Shown in pieces: positions 56,777-64,000 of a DNA stretch of 64,000 bases. Both the position numbers and the translations under genes were made by a program. The stretch covers positions 1 to 64,000 of the forward strand of contig JAMAHW010000020.1 in NCBI GenBank assembly GCA_023627715.1, given 5' to 3'. Positions within the stretch are counted from its first letter, which is position 1; each line of letters opens with the position of its first letter. Below the pieces are notes generated by a model, which had not been told where the DNA came from, made no database searches, and saw only the letters and a list, made by a program, of their open reading frames with translations. This stretch comes from Periconia sp. R9002 (Eukaryota > Ascomycota > Dothideomycetes > Pleosporales > Periconiaceae).

Positions 56777-59700
56777 GATTGAAACCTCCTTCAGAAATTC
56801 CTTTTGCCTGTCAAACGCTTCCGAGCAGAAGTCTATCGAAGAGATCGTCGAGCTCAACAGCTGGTCGCATGCAACTTAAATATCGCTTTTAAAATAAACT
56901 TGCTGGGTCAATCCACACAAAATCCATGGCGTCTGTAATGCCCAGCACGCGCCGAGACGTCCGTGTGTTGATACGTCATAAAACGGCACCATTAGGCCTT
57001 GGCTATACACACGACCGTCGCGCACGATGACCATAATTGACAGAAACTATGCGATCCTAGCGGATTTGTTTCGAGTCTCATGGTTTTACCAAGACAGACG
57101 GGTAGACACGAATACCATCCTTTCGTCATTGCGACCATCCACTGATATGTCCCAAGAGTAAACTGCTACTGGAGTGGGTGCTTCTCCATGGGAAAACCTC
57201 CGCACCACTCCACACCCGATGGCTCCATGGGGGAAAGTGAGGCTCAGCGGGTGCACGGCATGCCCTGCCTAAGTGGAGAGAGCAGTGGAGATGGGCAGTT
57301 TGAGAATCCGACTTGTCAATTCAACTGGCAAATAATATCGTTGGTTCCTCGACGGTGCGCAGGACGTATTCCGTAAAGTCCCAGTGTCCGGGACGCCTGC
57401 CCAGCACTACAGAAAGCGCGCAAACACATCGTCGTGAATAGCCAAAGACGGTGTTGTGGAGTGATAATGTCTTTGCTTGTACTACTTTTTCCTCGAAGCC
57501 TTGGCTTCAAACTTTTCTCTTCTCATGATGCTCATAGGCCTGCTGCGCCTCAAGTGAGTTTGCCTTTGAATTCCTTCACCATCTTTTCCCTCTGGATCTC
57601 GGCTCAAAATCACCCGTCGCATAAAAAATATCTAGAAACCTTTTGACTCTGTCAATTCTTTGTGTGATCTAAACACCATTTCATCGTACCTTAAATTCAA
57701 GCAATGTCTTCGCACTCTTGAATCCGACATAAATTAAAAGACGCAAATCGGTATTCTTCTCAAAAGATCTTCCTCCGAGATTTGCTCTCCACTTTTTTTT
57801 CCAGTGTACGGGAGAGAACGCCCAGATTGGTATCCCGGGACTCCATCCTGTTGCTGCTCCGCCAAGGCATGTCGGGGTTTACTATGTGGGTTCCATCCAA
57901 AGTATATTTCGCTGGATATATATGCCGTGAGCTGGGGCACGGGGATTGTGGGTTTTGACCTGAGTGGAGTTCAGATTTGATGTTAGGTAGTGTAGAATTG
58001 AACACCTTAACGCATCACCCACAGCGCCGCCTCCTCTTTGTTTCTCTGTATCTCCGCTGACCATAGTCTAAAGGAGAACTCCAAAGCAAAAAACTGTCTG
58101 TTCGCTGACAAAAATATTTAATTGCACCCAAGCAAATCGAAGCGTACAAAAAATCCTTAAACCTGCAATAATTCAACAAAGCAATAGCCTGCCCTGAACA
58201 TCTCGTCGCGGTCCGCCTAATAGTCGACAAGAAATCTCGAGACTGCCCAGCTTGTAGCAGCGTATGGAAATACGAGAATCGCAAAACACGCTAGAGAAAT
58301 ATGGGGATCTCCAAATGCCATAGACTTTCTTCTCGTCGGACCCACTTGGGGCTCTGTAGACTGCTTAGATACCTTGTATGTGCTAAACCCTCACGCGGGT
58401 GTCGAAATATCCCGCACTCACAAAGCACTATGAGGACCTGTAGAATAGTAATCTTTTATATATATTGTCTTTAATAGTAAATTTAGTAAAAAAAATTATA
58501 AAAATATTTTATAGAAACACTGTCCTCGTATCCTACTTACTATTAAGAAATCTATAATTCTAGGGGGAAGAGACCGTTGAAGAGTTGTATGTGGAGGTAA
58601 GTGTTGTGAGTGCGGGCTATTTCTACACCCGCGTGACCCTTACGCCGCTTGTGAGTGCTTCGCCCCCTTTTTGTGGAAACCCCACATGCATCCCCACGCT
58701 GGATGCTGCGTGTGTGATTGTGGGATGCGGTGGATTGTTGTCGAGTCTTTGTTGCTCCCAAGCGGAGGTGGGTAATCACTTTCATTTCCAGGTACTATGG
58801 AGATGCTGCTTCTATAAAAGATTCTCCGTGTGCAGAGTGTTGACTTGTTTGAATGGTTGAGAGAGGTGAGACTTACTCGTAGATTTGCGCACATGCAGTG
58901 GAAGGGAGACTTGATGTGAAGTTACCAGCATCAATGAGTTGAGGAGCTATGCCTGTGGGTGAAATTCAATTGGCAGATGTATACTATAAACTTTCGGGCG
59001 CTTCAAAAAGTTAGATACTGTACCCTTTTATAACTTGGAAAATGCTTGAAGTCTATTATGTTCTGCTGGAGGTAGACACAGTAAGTGAACGTAAGAGAAC
59101 AGACCCTGGTGTTGTAGAGATTGGTGAGCTTCTATAGGCACTAGTATTCGTACCACCTGTGTGTATCAAACAAGTCTCGTGTTGCAGCACACGAAATGCA
59201 ATCATCATGTCGAAATACGATTGGAGCGTTGGAGCATATTTTGATAATGCGATTCATTGACTATCGCTTTGGTGATCGTGTGGCATGCCAGGCTTAACCA
59301 CAAAAATTTTTTGACCCAGCCTCAACAGGTATCTAACATTCCAACTCTACTATCCGAAAACGTATAGCTGTGTGCCATAATGTTATAGACGAGAAAACGC
59401 GATACTAGGCCTGTAAAGACTGCTACTGTCGAATAGCCGCGATAATGTACCGAGATGATATTTGGCCTTACTTCAATCGATGGCTTTACGAAACCTTTAA
59501 GACCATAAATCCTCTCACGGGTATTGTGTTTTATTTCATGGATCAATCTCCAGGATTTCATTGGTTCATCTATTGATCAACCTCTCGTTTCATAAATAAC
59601 AATGCCACAAAAACTATCAATCAACAGATATGTTGCGCAATGCAGGTTAAACTTGCGGAGAGAATATGCTATCGTGACTGTATGTTTCAAAATGGCAGAA

Positions 59701-59896
59701 ATGAGGCAGACATAGCCTCCCGGATTATTTGATATCATGCAAGCGCAAGGGAAATCATAAAACAAGGTGTATATTTCAAAAGAGTGTGTCTAAAGAAAGT
59801 AATATCTCCATCTCCATAAACAACAGCACAAATCATGCATATAGAAGACCTCAACATACTCCAACAACATCATTAGTCTCAATCGTGTACGAACAC
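56777..59896. other. 3.1-kb stretch without a recognisable gene
   Basis: Promoter of the sugar transporter gene at its left end; 3' flank of the aerolysin-like gene at its right. An A/T-rich block (about 58450-58530) is almost free of G and C. Frames of 60-90 codons on both strands (58552-58894) have no family signal. Confidence 0.55.
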
Positions 59897-61319
59897 TTAG
59901 GCACTGAATGGGAGAGCGCGTTTGCGTGAGACAGATCCGGCCTCAATCGCGTCAGGCTTAACTTGGTCGATTGGAACCTCCTCGCAGTCTGTAAAGATCT
60001 TTGCAAACCCGATTGAATCGAAACTTCCGGGTTTCTGAACATTAAAAGTGGTTCCATCATCGAGTGTGAGCTTGATGGTTGCCTTGTAATCCGAGCTGTA
60101 CTCTCCTGACTGGACAGTAGCTCTGCATTTGAGGCCTCGCTGGGGAGGAATGGGAGTTGAGGGCTCGCCCCATGTGACAGTACGGGCCGTCGACTTCTGG
60201 TTACCGTATGCCGTGGCCTTGCTATACCCGTAAGAAGATTTGAAGCCGAGCTCTGCCCCAACACTGGCGAAGAGGGGAACTTCTACTTTAGCGCTGACGG
60301 TAAGGGAAACTTCGAGGCCAAAGGTGTGAGTGTCCGTAACGGTGATCGAAGTACCTTCTTGCTGTGTCGTAGATCCCTCAAACTTGACGCTTTTAGCCGT
60401 GCCATTCAAAGGGTTGCTGTTCTTGTAATCGACACTTTGAAGGCCAATGTTCTTGATACCACTGTTCCGTAGGAGAATTCATGTCAGTCACTTTCTCCCC
60501 TTTATAAACGCTACTGGGAGTATGAAAATAGGTCCAAACTCACGTTTGTTGCTTGTTCAAGTCGTCAAGGGTTTGGGGAAACTCCATGGTAATAATTTCG
60601 GCCTTCTTGATGGTGCCCTTCAAGAACATGAAGCCCATACTGTTGACATCGGAACCAGCACTTCCATAAGCGCCAATAAGAATGCCAGCACCGAGCGCTT
60701 GCGGTTCACCGGCATAGCTGCCAATATCAGATTTGACTTCCAGCTTCTGGCCGCCAACTTCCATCCATACAGCACCAAGTCTGTCACCACCGCCCCAGTA
60801 GTTTTTAGCAAGGTTAACCTTTGTAACCTGATCAGCTGCCCCAAAGTTGATTCTGCCAGATCCGTACCAATTGCCGCCATTGCCCTCAGTATCAAGATTG
60901 TTTCCGTGGACAGGGCCCTTCGTTTTGTCGGAATAGGTCAACTGGAAGGCTTTGACGTGACCCAACGTGGCCCAGACTTCCACAGAAGTTATTGTAAGAC
61001 CTTCATTCCATTTTGTGTCGCAAAAGGCTGCTCCGGGATCGGGCTTGCCGACTTCTTTGGTGAGTATAATTGGATCACTGGCCTTCACCTCACAAAGATC
61101 TATTGATATAAAGTCAAAAGGTTGTTTGGACTGAATCCTCCCCTTTCCAAAACAGAGAGAAAGAGTGAAAAGAGAATGCGGTAAAGAAAGGGTGGGGGAG
61201 AAAGAAGAAAGTCTGTGGTGATTGGCTGGTCACTTACGGGTATCAGCTCCAGCACTGCTGAGACCAAAAGTCGAGACAAGAGTGGCTGCCAATGCAGCGG
61301 TCTTGATGGAAAAAAGCAT
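59897..61319 (-). CDS. Secreted aerolysin-fold (ETX/MTX2-like) protein with lectin-like N-terminus, 3 exons, ~400 aa
   Basis: Possible pore-forming toxin or membrane-binding defence protein. Exons 61319-61238, 61099-60544 and 60461-59897 are in frame; introns are 138 and 82 nt, with GTAAGT and GTGAGT donors. Exon 1 codes a typical signal peptide of about 25 residues. Exon 2 codes a beta-rich region with a GxAFCDTKWNEG-like start and VEVWATLGHVKAFQLTYSD, resembling jacalin-type beta-prism lectins, which bind sugars. Exon 3 codes the Thr/Ser/Val-alternating stretch of aerolysin/ETX/MTX2 proteins (around VSLTVSAKVEVPLFASV), the segment that forms the transmembrane barrel in characterised relatives. 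No frameshift or stop interrupts it, so it looks intact. It is isolated in gene-poor DNA. Activity cannot be inferred; the lectin label is the weaker half. Confidence 0.75.
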
Positions 61320-63806
61320 GTTGATTGATCAATATATGTTGCGATATGGAAAAGAATGTAAATGTTTGTTTTCAAACGAGTGTGAATGTAACGAGCGTCC
61401 AAAAGAGTGTAAAGAACAATTTGAGAATGAAACTGCTCACTGGCTGAAAAAAAATGAATCTTAAGCTGGGTTTGAATTCAAGTAAACATGGCCAATACTT
61501 ATACAAGGAATGCGGCCCCTAGGTCTTCACTATCATGCAAAGTTAGATGGCAATACTGTGCGAAATCCAGTTCACAACGAGGCGGTATTCTGTAACAACT
61601 CTGTACAAGTGCAAATGAACCCAGACAGAATCAGGTGATGTTGTCAAATAACTAAATTAGGAAAGCGGAACAAATGCTACCTAATTTAATGTTCTCCTTT
61701 CGGTGCTGAAGTGGGGGTGTCAAAGTTCGAAACAAACACCTTTGAAAGACCTGCATCAATGGGTTCAGCCTCGCAGTACACGATACAATGCTAGTTAATT
61801 TTTTTCATGTAGATGGACTTGGCATTCATTCTAAAGCTGTATGGGTATAATCGCAGACATTGCTGTTTATGGACGAATTCCGGTTCCGTGCATATACGAA
61901 AACCCTAGATTGGGGTGATGAACAGGGTGGGGGCGCAGTCGCGAAAGTGACGAGTAGGCTGGATAATAATATGTACGTATTGTGTAAGGTGCCCTTGCTA
62001 AAGATGCTTAAAGTATATAGATAATTGTATGACTTCTGCTCTCACACGTGTTTCCTACCATAGCCCTATACACCAGCTTGGAAACTTTGCAGTTCTAGAA
62101 TTGACCCGTCATCTATTTTCATGAAAATTAAAGTTTCGAACTACTATCAAGCTCCTTTTCCACTTGTGTTTTTTCATCTCCCTGTTCATACTAATTTTCA
62201 CAGATTCTAAGGCACCACATCAAGGGGTATAAACTCAACTCTTTTAAGGGGCAAGGCAACTGAAATCCACAAACATGGACACGCCTATCCCTTGCTGAAT
62301 CTCGAAAGGGTCTATGATAGACGAGAAAACCAATCAAGTGCACGTTTGCATGCATGGTGGGGGCCGCTTTAGATAACTGTCTCAAAGAGCCCGATATACG
62401 AACGCCGTTTTCAAGAAGTAGTTCGATCTGCCTTATCTAGGCGACTGATAATCATGTAGGATGTAATAACCCTGCACGAACCAAAGTAAGCCTTTACGAA
62501 AATGCTTAAACCCCCTGCGAGAACGATGCACATTGGGGTTTAGTCTTACAATATTTTAACCGTTTCCGTACGAGGAAATAGATGTCCCAACGGTATTGCA
62601 TGATCTTGGCATTCTTTGTGTATAAGTTTACAGCCGAGACGTTTTTGTGGATTCTGGAGTCGATACGGCCAGCAAGCACATTGCTATGCGACGAAATACT
62701 ACCGTGATATTTCGCCCATAAGGTACATTCAAATCTGACATTGATCCAACTGATTCTCGTAATAGACTAAACCTGAGAAACTAGCTTGAGATTTACTGTA
62801 TCAGATTATAGTGTAGTTTGTGCTGCGTACCTCATGGGCAAGACATCAAAGTATTATTTCCGTGCTTATCTCGATGATCTTGGTAATTTGCCGATACTCG
62901 GTACTTCCCGATGTCTGCAATAACCAATGAACAAGTATTTGGCGTAGTCGCCAAACCTTGTTGGAAATCCTACAATCGATCGGAACCCGTATACGGCGTA
63001 TAGTTGTATTATTTCATCAATGTGTAACGGAAATACCTAGATGAGGATACCTTTGCGAATCAATAAAGCATGTAGAACACTGCGATCGCCAAGAAAGGGG
63101 TTTGAAAAGCATCGCCAAGTCGACGGATATGTGAGGCAGTGCAGTGCGAGCAGACAATATGTTGATTCGGTAGACTCCAAATACCCTCATATCATTTTCT
63201 TAACATGGTATGTAACATTCATGTTCATTTTGTGATCATCAGTCATGCCTTTGAATTCTTTTATCTCATTCCACATAAGCTAATAGCTATCCGCTACGAT
63301 TACTAAAAGCTCCCCTACTAGACGAATACCTAGTAATTAGCCATAGGATTTAGAAGCATAATAAGGCATTGCTGTCTCCAAGCATCCTGTCACGATACGG
63401 TCGATACGATTTAATTACACGGACTTCGGTAAAGCTATACACCTCCTTTGTGCGGCTCGACTCGGGGCTGGGGTAGTCAGCGGCATACATCCAGGTTCGA
63501 TCCTCGTCGTCCAACCCCGCAAGTTCCAGAAGGCTGCGGGTCGTGATCCGGCGTTTTGACTTCTCACTGTCAGCAGGCTGAAGTAAGCCTTGCGAGACTG
63601 AAAAAGTGGAGGCTGATCTCCCGTGCGCGAGTTTCCAACCACTGTCGCACATATCTGGTTATTCCCAAAATTTCGGAAACATCGCGCCTGGATACTTCTA
63701 CTTTCTCCTGTATTCTGGTGAAGGCCGAATTTGTCGTGAAGAATCTGAAGCTGATTGATGGCATCTTGTGACTGATACATCTTCTGGCATATGTGAAACG
63801 CCAGCC
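61320..63806. other. 2.5-kb stretch without a recognisable gene
   Basis: Promoter of the aerolysin-like gene at its left end (TGTATAAGT on the minus strand at about 61497-61505). No gene or notable repeat seen in the rest. Frames at 63350-63780 on the minus strand are open but unrecognised. Confidence 0.55.
61497..61505 (-). promoter_or_regulatory. Possible TATA box of the aerolysin-like gene
   Basis: TGTATAAGT on the minus strand, about 180 bases upstream of the ATG at 61319, with a CCAAT on the plus strand just beyond (61491-61495). By sequence and spacing only. Confidence 0.35.
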
Positions 63807-64000
63807 TCAGCCAATGTTGTGTTTATCCTATACAAGTAAGTCAATTTTTTGGCACTCGGATTGTGAAGTACATATGCAACAAGAACTTACCAGCTCCTCA
63901 TCAATCCAGCTCTGTCTCGTCTGCCTCCTTTGGCGCTTCTCCCTCTCCATCCCCAAATTGTCATCTTCACCTGACTCCACTCTCTCACCGCTTACGATAG
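63807..64000 (-). CDS. Possible 3' end of a gene entering from the right edge
   Basis: The minus strand is open from the window edge to 63891 in one frame only, with a very charged sequence including MEREKRQRRQTRQSWIDEEL. A GTAAGT donor follows it directly. After a 63-nt gap with a CTTAC-like branch and a TATAG acceptor, a seven-codon exon (63827-63807) would end at TGA in phase. The product is unrecognised; the start lies beyond the window. The terminal exon model is tentative. Confidence 0.3.

Noticed and set aside
58450..58530. A/T-rich block as a possible transposon or RIP relic
   Set aside because: Only about 80 bases long, no terminal repeats and no coding relic; left as plain A/T-rich sequence.
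58552..58894. Cys-rich frames on both strands
   Set aside because: Both strands are open over the same stretch with no signal peptide or family signal; probably chance.
63485..63510. GGTTCGATCC stretch resembling a tRNA T-arm
   Set aside because: The flanking bases do not form a T stem, and no acceptor, D or anticodon arm is found upstream.

Overview
The window is from a filamentous ascomycete (Pezizomycotina); I cannot fix the class. Evidence: short spliceosomal introns (mostly 46-181 nt) with GTRNGT donors and, in places, CTAAC-like branch points, plus families typical of these fungi (Fung_rhodopsin membrane protein, DUF3425 bZIP factor, HeLo domain, DHA2 and sugar-porter MFS, berberine-bridge oxidase, bilirubin-oxidase-like multicopper oxidase). 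There are no operons. Exon borders were set by hand from reading frame and splice signals. No RNA gene, CRISPR or intact transposon was seen.

Layout. 1-2.8 kb: low-complexity, no gene. 2.8-10.3 kb: two unrecognised nuclear-looking proteins (+) and a 7-TM rhodopsin-like protein (-). 12-21.9 kb: redox and accessory genes: secreted FAD oxidase (+), MYND zinc-finger protein (-), YjlB-like cupin (+), FMN hydroxyacid dehydrogenase (-), bZIP-DUF3425 factor (-) and a small membrane protein (+). 21.9-25.3 kb: no gene. 25.3-27.4 kb: secreted multicopper oxidase (+). 28.6-34.9 kb: HeLo-domain protein (-), STK19-like winged-helix protein (-) and DGAT2 acyltransferase with a repeat-bearing N-terminal extension (+). 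35.8-37.8 kb: DHA2 MFS exporter (+). 37.8-40.6 kb: simple repeats.

40.6-50.5 kb is the most interesting stretch. An enoyl-CoA hydratase (-) is divergent from a 1023-residue chimera of an NRPS-type adenylation domain without carrier protein joined to a membrane flavoprotein resembling ferric reductases and TmpA. A siderophore-esterase-like hydrolase and an SDR follow on the + strand. These could handle an acylated metabolite, perhaps iron-linked, but this is inference. 50.9-56.8 kb holds three minus-strand genes: a DUF885 putative metallopeptidase, an M50B-like membrane protease and a sugar-porter MFS transporter. 59.9-61.3 kb holds a secreted aerolysin-fold protein with a lectin-like N-terminus, alone between 2.5-3 kb gene-free flanks. 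A gene fragment may enter from the right edge.

A pattern across genes: the coding strand is C-rich for most of the gene and turns sharply G/T-rich near the 3' end.
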